From Cristatella mucedo (taxonomy: Eukaryota > Bryozoa > Phylactolaemata > Cristatellidae), in the NCBI GenBank assembly GCA_009760855.2, contig WPIO01000094.1, forward strand, positions 498,001 through 562,000: a stretch of DNA of 64,000 bases, written 5' to 3'. How positions within the stretch are numbered: the stretch's first letter is position 1; each line of letters opens with the position of its first letter. The notes beneath the pieces were generated by a model. It was given only the letters and a program-made list of their open reading frames with translations, was not told the DNA's origin and did no database searches. The translations under genes and the position numbers were made by a program. This document shows, piece after piece, positions 48,828 to 62,842 of the stretch.

Positions 48828-49879
48828 CTAAAAAGTGGAGCGAAAAAGTGGAAGCAGAAGGCGACGTTGGATCAGCAGGATTTCGACTTAAAGATTTGAA
48901 ATTCCAAACAAAACAATCGCAGTTAAGTAGAACAGAACTCATGCAATAGCTTTAAACTACACAGACTTATTTATTAGTTGAGATTGATTTAATGTCATGG
49001 TAGTTATTCCTCTAAAATTAATGACAGTGCTAATTATCAATCATGTAGGTACTATCAAATAATACATTGTGAATGTATGTATATGCTATGAAATTGGTTG
49101 AGAATAATATAAAGCATGCTTACTGACTGACTGTAAACTACTAAACTTGTGATATTAAATCTGATTATGTATATTCGTGATAAATCACAATGGTATTTTG
49201 GTGGACTTAACGTTATTCTAAAAGCCAGCATAATGGTAACTAGCGGGTTCAATTATTTTTGAGTGACTGACTAAAAATAAAATTCATTTAGAGAACTGAG
49301 CATGTCAACTACTAAATAAAAGAACAGAAAAAATTTACCTAGGCTACTTAGGAAAACCAATTTAATACAGGTAGATCTGATACTGAGAGTAACGCGCTTG
49401 ATTGAGCTTTCTTTCGAACTGTTTTTATTTAAGTGAAGATGTCAAGTCGTATAAAGCCCTATTCCAGATTTAAAGCATACAAACTAAAAGGTTGGTCTTA
49501 CAGCAGCCTGAGTTTTTTTAGCAGCAAAATATGGTAAACATTGGGTTAGTAGCATTCAAAATCTTTTTTTCGGAAAGCATATCGTATTGTATTTTAAAAT
49601 GAATAAACAAAAAATTGCGAAAGATTCTAAAATGATGGTATGCTACTTAACGGGGCATCAGTAGATTTTTCAGAGAATTTTTGCACAGTCAAACGTGCCG
49701 CATTTATGAGTGCATCGAATATTCGCATCATTATGACTAAACATTTATTAGCTAAAACTGCTCGAATTGGCAAATAAGCAGAATGCTAGAACTTATTTCG
49801 CAGGCTCCCAGCTCTATGTTACACTGCCTGATTGCAAAAGTAGGTACGAATTAATGTATTCATATGGCATTGCGTTTCC

Positions 49880-50470
49880 GGCAATCCTTACCATCCTTTT
49901 GCTTTTTCATCAAAGGATATAAACTTCAGAGATTGTAACATAGGCCATACTGCTTTACTCATCTCTAGCTGCAGTGGTCTACTAGTTTTTCATGTAGCCC
50001 AGCCAAAACTGAATCACGATTTTCTACAACCCACTAAACTAAGAAGACTTTTAAATGCTTTGCAAGCCACCATGGAGGATAATTTCCAATCAACTGCAGG
50101 GATCGGAAGTGAAGGTCAGCAGTGGCGGCATCTTTTGGACAAAGCATTTAAAATGTGAGCTGTTGTCTAAAGCGACAGTCAAATTCCCAGGCATGCTTTT
50201 GTTTTCACAACAGCACGGCCTAGTACAATAGCCAAATCTATAGGTCTAGCTCCGTTTATTAAATTTTCTATAAGTAGCGACTTTGTTTTATCGTCGCTTT
50301 TTTTCATAAATTTTTCCAACATTCATGAAAAAACTTTGCTATGACGAACATTCAGTTTCTCAGATGTGAGCTCAGACTACGACTGTTAGAACAAAAAAAA
50401 TAGCTGAGTATCGTCAGCATAGGAGTTATAACATGTTACTCGGGCAAGCATTACATTGCCGACAAGTCTA
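49880..50470 (-). mobile_element. Old LINE-B fragment
   Basis: Segments CATCCTTTTGCTTTTTCATC and GTTTTATCGTCGCTTTTTTT, then AGCTGAGTATCGTCAGCATA, match the order of the minus-strand LINE-B at 24350-24835 with heavy divergence. It lies in intron 4. Confidence 0.55.
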
Positions 50471-50604
50471 AGATGTGTATGAGAGCTTCCGTTCTAAACA
50501 TTTGTGGCGTAAATTTTCAAAAATAGTTCTAATAGTTAAACTTTGAGACCGGTTATACGATAACTGACTGTACCGTGTCTAAAATACAAATTTCAGTTGC
50601 ATAC

Positions 50605-50768
50605 CTTAACGTATTTTCGCTTCAACTTATTGATTAACTTGACTTCGACATAGGTGAAATATCCTACGAAGATGATCGTGCACAGTTGTGCGGCCAGTGT
50701 GGCCTGGAGGACAGTGCCTTGATACGTTTCGTATCTCAACAGATTCATCTTGTACACCGGTTTTGTCA
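50605..50768 (-). CDS. Polycystin exon d: second helix
   Basis: A 164-base exon, acceptor ttactttttcag and donor AAG|GTATGC, phase 1 to phase 0. It encodes VTKPVYKMNLLRYETYQ, then a transmembrane helix (LAAQLCTIIFVGYFTYVEV), then a basic linker (KLINKLKRKYVK). The family pattern is a basic R-Y segment, helix, then an E near the helix end and a KxxYF-type linker. A LINE-A fragment in the preceding intron begins only about 25 to 30 bases from the acceptor, so its insertion lies in or next to the branch-point zone. Confidence 0.92.
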
Positions 50769-50795
50769 CTGAAAAAGTAAAGCATGCTTTGAAGT

Positions 50796-51015
50796 TTATG
50801 TGCTTATCAGGTACTGACACTCAAGCAGTGCCACTAACTAGACTAGCATGCTGATCCTGTGCATGTCATCCCTAACTATTTTGTTCTTGTTGTTTCTTGA
50901 GCATGCTACCACTAGCCATTCGATTATGCTTACTTTGCAGCAATTCTAAAGTGCCTAGAATAGGACTGAACTCCACGTGATGCCTTTTATCACATGTATA
51001 ATTATTATTAAGAAC
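50796..51015 (+). mobile_element. LINE-A 3' fragment beside polycystin exon d
   Basis: 3' UTR and tip: GTGCTTATCAGGTACTGACA, TAACTAGACTAGCATGCTGA, AAAGTGCCTAGAATAGGACT and a TAATTATTATTAAG tail. The left edge is about 27 bases from the acceptor of the exon at 50605-50768. Confidence 0.75.
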
Positions 51016-51477
51016 TACTTATTGTGAAATGAAATTTGGACGGTTCGCCAATATTCACACGTAAGAGTGAAATTTTTTTAAAAAGCCTCTAAATAGCAAG
51101 GCCTCAAATAATGTTTACAAACTATTTACGCTCCAATTAATAATGAGTATTCTATTTATTATGAGTATCTTATAATTGCAATGGTAACTCAATTGTATTT
51201 TGGATTAATTCAATTGCTCATATTTTCTGACAAATAAATAAAATAGCGGCCTGATATTTCATGGGAAGTCATGTCTTACAAGTTGACAGAATTTATAATT
51301 ATTTGTTTTCGGAAGCATCCTTCAGCATAACTACGAAAAGACTTTCTATTGCATGCAGGAAAAAATGAGCTAATTATGGTCTCGTAGCATAATGTTTTCT
51401 CGTAATACGAACGTGAAATACTTAAATACAATAGTTCGTTTCCGAGAAGATATTCATTTATAGTCACAAGCATGTAC

Positions 51478-51481
51478 GCAC

Positions 51482-51580
<99 letters not shown>

Positions 51581-51592
51581 CATCCGAATACA
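51478..51592. repeat. (TA)n-(TG)n-(TA)n compound microsatellite
   Basis: TA repeats, about 21 TG units, then TA repeats. It is in intron 3 on the exon d side of the large array. Confidence 0.95.
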
Positions 51593-52452
51593 AGTCATGT
51601 TCCCTTTGTAATTTGCTGCTGTTTGACGCATAAAAAATAGGATAATGCCCATAGCAATTTCCAAATCATGTCGTAGTACTTACAATAACAGTTTTCATTT
51701 AATGAGATTCCTAGAAATAGAGATTAAAAACAGTCTTGCTTAAATTTGTGTTGTTCTTATTGGTTTTGAAATATCTATTTCTAGAAACAAATTCCACATG
51801 ACGATTTTTGAAAGTTTCCCTACTATGTGTAATATAAATACTAGATAGTTTGCATGATCACTAATTTTATAAGTTTGAACTCATACACTGAATTCAGTAA
51901 AGAGAGCTGATAAAGAGTGTGACTACAATAACCTTACTTCCGGTGGCTACTACTTTGGGCTGAGGTAAGGTAATGCGACGAGCCGCAAGTTACGTCGACG
52001 TAATCTACGCATATCTGTAATTGTGAGTTGCAGAGTCAAGAACTAGCAGAGTCAACGGTCTTTGAGCCGAGGATTGGAACTTTCGCTTTATAGTCCTTAC
52101 ATGAAGTGAGAGCATGAAGAGGATTCAACTATCGCCGCAGTTCAGCTATTCATGTATGATTGTAACCGTGGCGTGAGTTGTATATCAGTGTAAGCAAATA
52201 TGACAACGCATTAGTTCATCAATCAGCTGCCGTTTGCACACATTTACAAAGGTAAGATACGAACTTTAACCATTATGACTTTTATAATAGTCTCACAGCT
52301 ATATTCAACAATATCAGCAGTAGCCGAGTGGCTTCTTTTCTGCAGCCGAGCCAAAAGGGGGAAACGATAATCGCCGGCAAGACATATGTACCGAGCTAGA
52401 AATATTTTGTCATACTGCAATGCAAAACAGTTGTTGATATTATATCGTGAAT

Positions 52453-54595
<2,143 letters not shown>

Positions 54596-54745
54596 TGAAA
54601 TTGCCCTCTGAAAATGAGTAAAATTAGAAAAGCATAGAACGGAATAATGAGGGAACTTTGAAAACGACGATCAGGAGGAGAAAGCTAAAAATGGCAGATA
54701 ATGACTGAAAGACAAATGCAATAGCTGACATTTAGTTCGACTAAC

Positions 54746-55135
54746 CTCCAAGTGGTAGAAATTCCACGATGATGAATGACACTGCCACCAGGTTAACGTT
54801 GGGATTATACATAGCGAATTCAACCATTACGGCTCGGCTGCGCTCGTCCAGCCAGTCGTTGGACTCTAAATATTCGATGGTTGAAAATGCTTCCTGCAGT
54901 GAGCATCCTAGCGGAATAGAAAATCCTGATCCGGGATAAGCACCGACTTTGCCTATGAGCTCGTAACCACCAGAGTCCAACGCCGATTTCCAAATCCATG
55001 CATCGCTATATCCGGATGCCTCAGTCTCAACTTTGTGGCTCCAAACGGATCCGTAGGAACCAGTATCTTCTGGACTAGATTGAAAGTCTCCGTAGCAAAC
55101 TGATCTATTTAAAAGTTTGTATCCACAGGGCTGAC
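54746..55135 (-). CDS. Polycystin exon c: core of TOP domain
   Basis: A 390-base exon, acceptor ctctttcgtag and donor GGAG|GTTAGT, phase 1 to phase 1. It encodes most of the TOP (polycystin) domain. Two Cys residues ten apart (QPCGY, RSVCYGD) match the conserved TOP disulfide. Further motifs are EDTGSYG, AWIW, SGGYELIGKVG, WLDERSRAVMVEF and YNPNVNLVAV, then IIVEFLPLG just before the second helix. In family members the WLDxxTRA and YNxNxNLF motifs hold the same positions. The pyrimidine-rich array of intron 3 starts about 150 bases past this donor. Confidence 0.95.
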
Positions 55136-56279
55136 CTACGAAAGAGAGAAATTGAACTTTAAAGCAATGGTGGCATGAAAATAAATAAAAGCTGCGAATA
55201 TGGCTAAATTACGTCAAAGTTTTGGCATTTTTACCAAACCCATATTGTTATTTAAAAAGATTTGATAGGCGGTGTTAACCATCCTTCACTGAAAATATTA
55301 CTTGTTAGTAATTGTCTTTACTTTTAACAAAGCAGATTTTTTGTTATTACTGTAGAAAGTCAACATCAGAGCTTTCAGATTGCGATTGAGGCTGCAGAAA
55401 AGGGTAAAACATTCAGTCAAGATAAGTACTAGATAAATGTCATCCTTTAGTAATAACATTAATGATTTAAGAACTAGAATCTGTGCTTGCTTCACTTACG
55501 TGCTAACAAAACGTAATGATCAACGGCTTTCAACTAATTAAAACCACTTCGTCTCTAATGCTTGCAACCCAAATATTCTGCATACAGGTACGATTTTGAA
55601 GAGGTCAATAGTATTAAATGTCATTTTGTACACTTTTAGGAACTTAAATTCTTAGTAGATACACAATTTTTTTGTTTTCGCACAATGCTTATTTGGTACC
55701 ATGCAAAGTATACATTCGTAATAGCAAAATATAGGTAGCCCGTATTTTAGGCTACGTATCTAAGTGTTCTAAAATGGTCTATTTGTAAGCTGTACTTAAA
55801 TTGCAACAGGCAGACGCTGAAGGCAATCTACTGGGCTTGCAGGTAGGCAAGAAATAGGAAAAAGCCGAGCGATAGTAAGCCTTGTGGGTCAGAGGTACTG
55901 ATTCTACTGTATTTAAGCTAAGTACGGTTGTAAATATTTAGGCATGTTTATACAGGATAAGCACATCCAAACAAATCGGCTCGAGCATTTATGAAATCTT
56001 TCCCAGGGTTTTGCGATTGACTGTATGCTAGTTTACTAGCTTTTGCAATCAAGCACAAAAAGTTAGTGTGAAACACTTCAACCAAATAAATCATAAATAT
56101 TTTTCGCATTCAATGGCTGGCACTAAAGCAGTTCAATGTCGGCTATCACATCGGCTGAAATCTTCTGTTACTCATTTTTACTACACGTGTGACCTAGGTA
56201 CTGCAGCCAGGCTGTAAATATTGTACCATCTTTGCTTTCTCACATGGACTAGCTGTGAGTTGAACCAACCTTGCTGACC
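55136..56279. other. Polycystin intron 2, part without features
   Basis: AT-rich sequence between the TOP-domain exon and the LINE-A copy. No further exon is needed by phase and none is seen. Confidence 0.5.
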
Positions 56280-58275
56280 AAAAATGCTGATGTCGACAAT
56301 AAACCATCTCCTCAACCGTTCCCAGGCTAGCTCCTTACCTGATGATCCTTGTGATGATCTAGACGATCGCTTCTCTCGATTCTTTGTGCAGCAGATAGAC
56401 AAGATCAGGGAATCCATCCCTGCGATGAAAACCTTCCCACTAGAATGGTGTTCCTTGGTTCCTGACTGTCCCTCAATGTCTGCATTTAAGCAGGTCACTA
56501 GTGATCTAGTCCTAAAGTTCGTATCTCAATCAAAGAAGACAACAAGTCCACTGGACCCAATTCCCACTGTCCTGCTCCTACGTTTCATTGACCTGCTGCT
56601 GCCGTGCATAACCAAAATCATCAATATGTCATTAGCCTCAGGTCAGGTCCCAGCACTTTTAAAAAAAGCTGTAGTCAGGCCACTTCTCAAGAAAGGTACA
56701 CTAGACCGAGAGAACTCGAGCAACTACCGCCCAGTCTCCCTTCTACCATTCCTATCAAAGACACTGGAACTGGTCGTGGCAGACCAGCTGAACTCCAATA
56801 TCGAAACCTCTCATCTTGCTAGTAAGATCCAGTATGGCTTTAGAGCTAATCACTCCACAGAGTCAGCATTGCTTCGGGTATACAACGACCTACTTAGGAA
56901 TGCAGACATGGGTAGAGTGTCTCTTTTTGTTTTGCTTGATCTTTCGGCAGCTTTTGATACCATCGATCACAAAGTTGTTCTAGAGCGCCTCTCATCTCGC
57001 CTGGGCATCACTGGCACTGCTCTGCAGTGGTTCAGGTCCTATCTCAGTGGGAGACTCAAGAGTATTGACGTAAATGAACAAAGATCATCTGAAGTACCTC
57101 TACAATATGGAGTACCTCAGGGCTCCGTGCTAGGTCCGGTTCTTTTCACGGTTTATACTCTCCCTCTTGCTGATGTGATTGCCAAGAACAATCTAGGCTT
57201 TCACTTCGATGCGGATGACACTCAGTTGTACCTTCGCTTTGATCACTCCCAGCCTTCGAGCACCTCAAATTCTCTCAACTCACTTGATGCATGCATTGAT
57301 GACATCCGCACATGGATGGCAGCAAATTTTCTCAAACGAAACGAAGATAAAACTAACTTACTAGTAATGAGCAAACCCAGTTTGATCCAGAGATTGGAAA
57401 GGCTGACTCTCAAAATTGGCTCTGCCAGCATATCTCCAGCTGAATCAGCTCGACATCTAGGTGTCATATTCCAAAGCGACCTCTCGTTAGACGACCACAT
57501 CAGCTCCACAGTCAAATCTGCCTTTTTTCAGCTTCATAACATTGCTAAAATTAGGGCTTGTTTAGATAAGGATACCACATCTTTCATGACGTCCCGTCTC
57601 GACTTCTGCAACTCACTGCTTACTGGCCCACCAGCATGTGCGATCAGGCGATTGCAGCTGGTGCAAAACTCTGCAGCTAGGCTTGTCTGTCGTGAGCTTC
57701 ACAATTGCCACATTACTCCACTTCTCGCCGACCTGCACTGGCTACCAGTGAGGCAACGGATTGACTTCAAGGTTTTGTCGCTCACTTTAAGGTCTCATAA
57801 TTCTATGGCTCCAGCCTATCTTTCAGATATACTTCCACACCAGGCAAAGCATCGTACCGCCTGCTTTTCGGAATCCAACTGTCTGAAAATACCTCGTACT
57901 AACCCCAAATCCTATGGAGACTGTGCATTCAGCTCGTATGCTCCCAAAACTTGGAACTCCCTCTCGACCTGCGTCAGAACATCCCATGACCTGACCACAT
58001 TTAAAAGAAACTTAAAAACACACCTATTTAGGACAGCATCTAGTGGGTCCCTGTGATTCGTCCTTGGTGTGCTTATGAGTGCTGACACTGTGCATGCTGC
58101 CACTAACCACATTTGCATGCTGACCCCTAACCATATTATTCATTTTGTTCATTTTTCAAGCATGATTGTACTTACTATTCAATTGGATATCACTTTGCAG
58201 CAAATGCAAAGCGCCTAGAAATAGATTAAGTTATCTGAGGGTGCTTTATCAAGTGCAATATTATTATTATTACAA
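56280..58275 (+). mobile_element. LINE-A copy (CR1/L2-like), 5'-truncated
   Basis: It spans the reverse transcriptase frame, a 3' UTR of about 150 bases and the family tip: AAAGCGCCTAGAAATAGATT, then TCTGAGGGTGCTTTATCAAG, then (ATT)n. The left edge is set where similarity to the 37.3-kb copy stops. A LINE-B 3' fragment begins immediately after the tail. Confidence 0.88.
56284..58056 (+). CDS. LINE-A reverse transcriptase open frame, 5'-truncated element
   Basis: A 590-codon open frame in the longest intact LINE-A coding stretch, inside intron 2 of the polycystin gene and antisense to it. Reverse transcriptase blocks are visible: NYRPVSLLP (residues 147-155), LLDLSAAFDTIDH (217-229), [10 protein letters not shown] (276-285) and the catalytic box DADD (309-312) before TQLY. 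The box is normally YADD, so the Tyr is changed to Asp. The C-terminal CR1-group segment (LHWLPVRQRIDFKVL, then a GDCAFSSYAPKTWNSL stretch) is present. Against a sister copy at 61.7 kb about five codons are missing after DKDTTS. The Met at 56284 is internal: a fuller relic at 36.9 kb shows endonuclease sequence upstream, so this copy cannot encode a complete protein. Confidence 0.85.
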   Translation: MLMSTINHLLNRSQASSLPDDPCDDLDDRFSRFFVQQIDKIRESIPAMKTFPLEWCSLVPDCPSMSAFKQVTSDLVLKFVSQSKKTTSPLDPIPTVLLLRFIDLLLPCITKIINMSLASGQVPALLKKAVVRPLLKKGTLDRENSSNYRPVSLLPFLSKTLELVVADQLNSNIETSHLASKIQYGFRANHSTESALLRVYNDLLRNADMGRVSLFVLLDLSAAFDTIDHKVVLERLSSRLGITGTALQWFRSYLSGRLKSIDVNEQRSSEVPLQYGVPQGSVLGPVLFTVYTLPLADVIAKNNLGFHFDADDTQLYLRFDHSQPSSTSNSLNSLDACIDDIRTWMAANFLKRNEDKTNLLVMSKPSLIQRLERLTLKIGSASISPAESARHLGVIFQSDLSLDDHISSTVKSAFFQLHNIAKIRACLDKDTTSFMTSRLDFCNSLLTGPPACAIRRLQLVQNSAARLVCRELHNCHITPLLADLHWLPVRQRIDFKVLSLTLRSHNSMAPAYLSDILPHQAKHRTACFSESNCLKIPRTNPKSYGDCAFSSYAPKTWNSLSTCVRTSHDLTTFKRNLKTHLFRTASSGSL

Positions 58276-58887
58276 AGAAAGCTATTATGCCACTACAGCA
58301 GACTATGAATATGGTTGCAAGGCTGGTCTTCAAGTCCCAGCGATTTGAGCACGTTTCACCCCTGCTGAAAGTACTAGGATTGTTGCCGGTTCAGCAAAGG
58401 AGAAAGAGCAAAGTTCTGACACTGACCCGCAAGGCCAGCCACGGCTTGGCTCCTTCATACCTAGCTGAACTGCTGCATCAGTTACAGCCTGTTCGCGCCC
58501 TCAGGTCCTGTGTGGACAATAAATTAGCTGTCCCATTCCTCCGCTTAAAGACATTTGGCGACAGAAGCTTTAGCTCTGCAGGTCCTAGACTGTGGAACTG
58601 GCTTCCACAATTTTTACGAAACGACAACAACTCTCTAACTGCCGACTATGGCACATCTTTTTCAGCGGTCCTGAACTGCTACTTCTATGCTACTCACTAC
58701 CTCAACTGCTTTCCTGACTCTGCTATGCTTCTCACTTTCTCTTTGTTGCGTGAGACGAAGTCTGTCGGCTACCGAATACGTACCGAAAGCTGCTTAGGCT
58801 GTGAGTGGGCTATACAAATCTCTCCAGTGTAACACCCACATGGTCTGTATGACTTTGTGGAGTTACTGACGGAGATACATTACATTA
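58276..58887 (+). mobile_element. LINE-B 3' part with open C-terminal frame
   Basis: An open stretch of about 180 codons begins MPLQQTMNMVARLVFKSQRF. It continues with VLGLLPVQQRRKSKVLTL, KASHGLAPSYLAELLHQLQP and FGDRSFSSAGPRLWNWLPQF, the conserved C-terminal segment after the RT in CR1-group LINEs. The 3' UTR ends GACGGAGATACATTACATTA. It is the best preserved LINE-B end here. Confidence 0.82.
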
Positions 58888-59637
58888 CTTTCTAGGAGTT
58901 TTACATTTGCTGCAAAGGGAAATGCAAAGGAATGGTGAGTAATATCATGCTTGATAAACAAACGGCATGAATTACATGGTAAGGGCTGACATGCACCTGG
59001 TCAGCATGCAAATGTGGTTAGTGACAGCATGCACAGCATCAGCATAGGTATGCACATGAAGGACGAATCACAGGGACTCACTAAATGCTGTAATAAATAG
59101 GTGTGTTTGTAAGTTGTTTTTTAATGTGATAAAGTCAGGGGATGTTCTTTAGCAAGTCGGGAGTGAGTTCTCGAATTCGGGAGAATACGAACTAAATGCA
59201 AGGTCTCCAAAGGATTTGAGGTTTGTACTAGGTATTTGTAGACAGTTGGATTCCTAACAGCAGGTGGTACAATGCTTGGCCTGGTGGGGGAGTAGATCTG
59301 AGAGAAAGGCTGGAGCCAAAGAATGAAGTCACCCAAAAGTGATCGACAAAACCTTAAAGTCAATCAGCTGTTTGACTGGTAGCAAGTGCAGGTCGGCGAG
59401 AAGTGGTGTGATGTGGCAACTGCGAGGCTCACGACAGACAAGCCTAGCTGCAGAGTTTAGCACCAGCTGCTATCCCCTGATCACACATGCTGGTTGGCCA
59501 GTAGGCAGTGAGGTGCATAAGTCGAGACGGGATGTCACGAATGCATGGACCAACTTAGGCGTGGTATCCTTATCTAAAGAAGCCCGAATTTTAGTAATGT
59601 TATGTTGCTGAAAGTAGGCGGATTTGACCGTGGAGCT
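58888..59637 (-). mobile_element. LINE-A fragment lacking its own tail
   Basis: It begins TTACTTTCTAGGAGTTTTAC inside the inverted tip, so the ATT tail and last 40 or so bases are missing. The 3' UTR and C-terminal coding remains (LRFCRSLLGDFILWLQPFSQ in one frame) run to GATTTGACCGTGGAGCTC. Confidence 0.75.
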
Positions 59638-59790
59638 CTGTGAGGAAAGTCTGCTGTCCGTAGAATGGGCAGAGAAACCCTCTTAGACTGTGAGTATGCT
59701 ATTCAAAACTCTCCAGCATTACACCTACATAGTCTGTATGGCTTTTTTGAGTTACTGGTGTAGCCACATTCCATTATATTGCATAATAAA
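59638..59790 (+). mobile_element. LINE-B 3' tip
   Basis: GTGAGGAAAGTCTGCTGTCC to AGTTACTGGTGTAGCCACAT follows the LINE-B terminal block. It lies about 160 bases past the donor of the exon at 59952. Confidence 0.6.
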
Positions 59791-59951
59791 GGAGCATACC
59801 CACAAATATGCAGGCAGATTTTCAGTTTTGAATCACTGTTCTCTTTTAAAGGTGTGCTACCCAAATACGTAAATCCATTGAAATGTTGGTCAAAATGCCT
59901 TTCTGAAATAGAAAAGATCATTTACGAACGGAGGATTGAACTAAAAACTAC

Positions 59952-60114
59952 CATTTTTCAGTCGGAACTGGCGAAGTCTTAACTGGCTGACGAGAGAAAA
60001 TCCATCTAATTCGTCGTAATGGTTGTGAATTCCGTTGGTAAGGTTGGAGTCTTTATATATGGAAGGAAGAGCAGCAGTTGAGAGCCATCTCCAGAATGAC
60101 TTATATTCAACTCC
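59952..60114 (-). CDS. Polycystin exon b: start of TOP domain
   Basis: A 163-base exon, acceptor tcttttag and donor AATG|GTAGTT, phase 0 to phase 1. It encodes GVEYKSFWRWLSTAALPSIY, then an Asn-rich loop, then LRLRQFRLKNG. The FW-x-W-L segment followed by RxRQxR-x-x-NG is the signature of the polycystin extracellular TOP domain just before its first conserved Cys (PKD2 has DFWKF and RIRQLRVRNG). Joined to the next exon it gives KNG-QPCGY with the split Gly codon restored. LINE-B and LINE-A fragments lie immediately past its donor. Confidence 0.88.
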
Positions 60115-60874
60115 CTAAAAGAGATGTTCAGGATTAGTACAACGTCCAGTATGTCCTTGAATAAATTCACTACCAATTTTATAGTTCAAAGTGTCTAACA
60201 TTGCCTTTTACACATTGTGCATCACCATTATCAGATTTCGCTAGTCTTCAGACAAGAAATTTTCAGTAATGTTAATTTCCGTATGGAATTTGGTGTAGCT
60301 TTCATATCTGGAGGACGATTGGTAACTGTAGCCGGAAATCCTGATATAATTAGGAAAGTGTTTAATACTTCTTCCAATAAATGCCATAGCACAATATGTC
60401 AATAATCGAAAGCGCGTCATTAGTAAAAGCTTGATTTGACTTTATTAATATAATCAAAGTAATCTCATCATTTCATTTCATTTAAAAGAGACCGACATCA
60501 GCGTTAAGTCTCGTTAACAAAATTCGTTATCATTTTGAGGCTGCTACAATAAACTTGTAGCGTTTTATTTCTTAGCAAACACAATGGTACTAAATTTACT
60601 TTGAGAGTGAGGAAAAATTGAGAAATAGTGTACTTACTAATATAAAACTTTAAAAGTTTTCGGTGAGCTTCATTCTTTTTATTGTCATTTAATAAACGGT
60701 AAATTTAACCAGACAATTAAACCTTTAATTTTACTACATGCAGCCACAACATTCTTACTCCTCCCGAAATCGACCCTGCCAGACACAAACATCTATCATA
60801 CATAGTTCTAAACCCCCAAATTCTGCAATCTGGTCTTTCTTTAACTAAAGTGTCTTTTAAGTAAGCGACACTAC

Positions 60875-62475
60875 ACCAATAGAACTTAAGCAACTACCGT
60901 CCAGTCTCCCTTCTACCATTCCTATCTAAGACACTCGAACGGGTCGTGGCGGACCCTCTGAACTCATATATTGAAACCTCACACCTTGCTAGTAAGTTCC
61001 AGTCTGGCTTTAGAGCTAATCACTCCGCAGAGTCAGCACAGCTTATGGTATATAATGACCTACTTAGGAATGCAGACATGGGTAGAGTGTTTCTGCTTCT
61101 TTTTCTCGATCTTTCGGCAGCTTTTGATACCATCGATCACGAAGTTCTTCTGGAGCGCCTCTCATCTCGCCTGGGCATCACAGGCACTGCTCTGCAGTGG
61201 TTCAGGTCCTATCTTAGTGGGAGACTCCAGATTGAAATGACGTGAATGGACAAAGATCTTCTGAGGTAATACTGAAATATGGAGTACCCTAGGGCTCCGA
61301 GCTACGTCTGATTCTTTTCACGGTTTATACTCTCCCTCTTCCTGATGTGATTGCCAACCCAATCTAGGCTTTCACTTCTATGCAGATGAAGCTCAGTTGT
61401 AATTTTCCTTTGATCTCTTCCAAAAAGCACTTCAAATTCTCTCACCTCTCTTGCTGCATGTATTGATGACATCTGCAATTTGATGGTAGCAAATTTTCTA
61501 GAACTAAGCGATGACAAAACAATCTTATTAGTTATGGGCAAACCCAGTGTGATTCATAAATTGGAAAGGCTGACACTCAAAATTGGCTCGACCACCATAT
61601 CTCTTGTAGAATTAGCTTGAAATCTAGTTGTCATATTGAAAAGCGACCTTTCGTTAAACGACCATATAAGCTCCACAGTCAAATCCGCCTTTTTTCAGCT
61701 TCATAACATTACTAAAATTTGGGGTTGTTTACATAAGGATACCACGTCCAAGAGGGTCCATGCCTTTGTGACATCCCGTCTCGAGTTCTGCAACTCACTG
61801 CTTATTCACCTACCAGCATGTGCAATTAGGCGATTTCGGCTGGGGCAAAACTCTGTAGCTAGGCTTGTCTGTCGTGAGCATCGAAGTTGCCACATTACAC
61901 CACTTCTCGCCAACCTGCACTGGCTACCAGTCAGGCAACGGATTAACTTCGAGGTATTGTCGCTCACTTACAGGTCACTTCATTCTTTGGCTCCAGCCTT
62001 TCTCTCCGATATACTCCCCCATCAGGCCAAACATCACCCTATGCGGTTTTCGGAATCCACAGTCTACCAATTCCTCGTGCAAACCTTAAATCCTTTAGAG
62101 ACCGTGCATGTTGTTCGTATGCTTCCAAAGCCTGAAACTCCCGCCCGACCTGTGTCAGAACATAGGACTGACCTGAACATATTTAAAAAGAACTTCAAAA
62201 CACACCTATTTAGGTCAGTCTTTAGTGGGTCCCTGTGATTCGTCCTTCATGTGCTTATGCGTGCTGACACTGTGCATACTGCCGCTAACCACTTTTGCAT
62301 GCTGACCCTGTGCATGTCACCCCAACAATGTTATTCATGTTGTTTGTTTATCAAGCATGATATTAGTTACCATTCACTCGCTTTTCCCTTGGCAGCAAAT
62401 GTAAAGCGCCTAGAGACAGATTGAGTTCTCTGAGGGCGCTTTATCAAGTGCATTATTATTAATAGTAATATTACT
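60875..62475 (+). mobile_element. LINE-A copy with broken RT, in intron 1
   Basis: It starts near an NYRPVSLLP remnant at 60890. It encodes FQSGFRANHSAESAQLMVYN, LFLDLSAAFDTIDHEVLLER and TGTALQWFRSYLSGRLQ before a frameshift near 61240. Later it reads FYADEAQL in place of YADDTQL. A second open stretch (61636-62238) covers the C-terminal domain to SGSL. The 3' UTR, tip and ATTATTAATAG tail follow. It is antisense to the polycystin gene. Confidence 0.87.
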
Positions 62476-62652
62476 ATTTAAGTATCTAACGCTTATTAGG
62501 TAACTAATACTTGCAATTATTGTGTTGATGTCATTAGAAGGTGCAACAGTAAAAGCAAAGCAGTATGTGACAATTGTATGCTTAGGCAAAGCATGACTAA
62601 CAGAATTAGTAGTACATCAGTAATTTTCTTATAACAACTCAATGTAACTTAC

Positions 62653-62842
62653 TTGTTCAAAGGAATACGTGAATAAATTATTCTGTGTTCCTAATCCGAA
62701 TCGGATACTGTTCTCAAAATTGTGGTATGCTCCTGGAGCATTGATATCCAAGTTTCCATACGACATCATCATCATTAGGATAATAAATACTATGTACATG
62801 CCAACTTCTGTGAGAATATCCATGGCATGATTTTGGCGAGTC
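62653..62842 (-). CDS. Polycystin exon a: first helix of channel unit
   Basis: A 190-base exon encoding a short basic lead-in (TRQNHAMDI), then the first transmembrane helix of the polycystin channel unit (VGMYIVFIILMMMMSYGN) and the start of the extracellular loop. The SYGN ending matches the family pattern in which this helix ends in (T/S)YGN or similar, followed by N/D-rich sequence. The donor is CAA|GTAAGT, phase 0. The acceptor chosen is cctttaaag|G, which has a poor pyrimidine tract, so the 5' boundary is the least certain of the nine exons. It starts in phase 2 and therefore needs another exon upstream. None could be recognised up to 64000. Confidence 0.8.
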
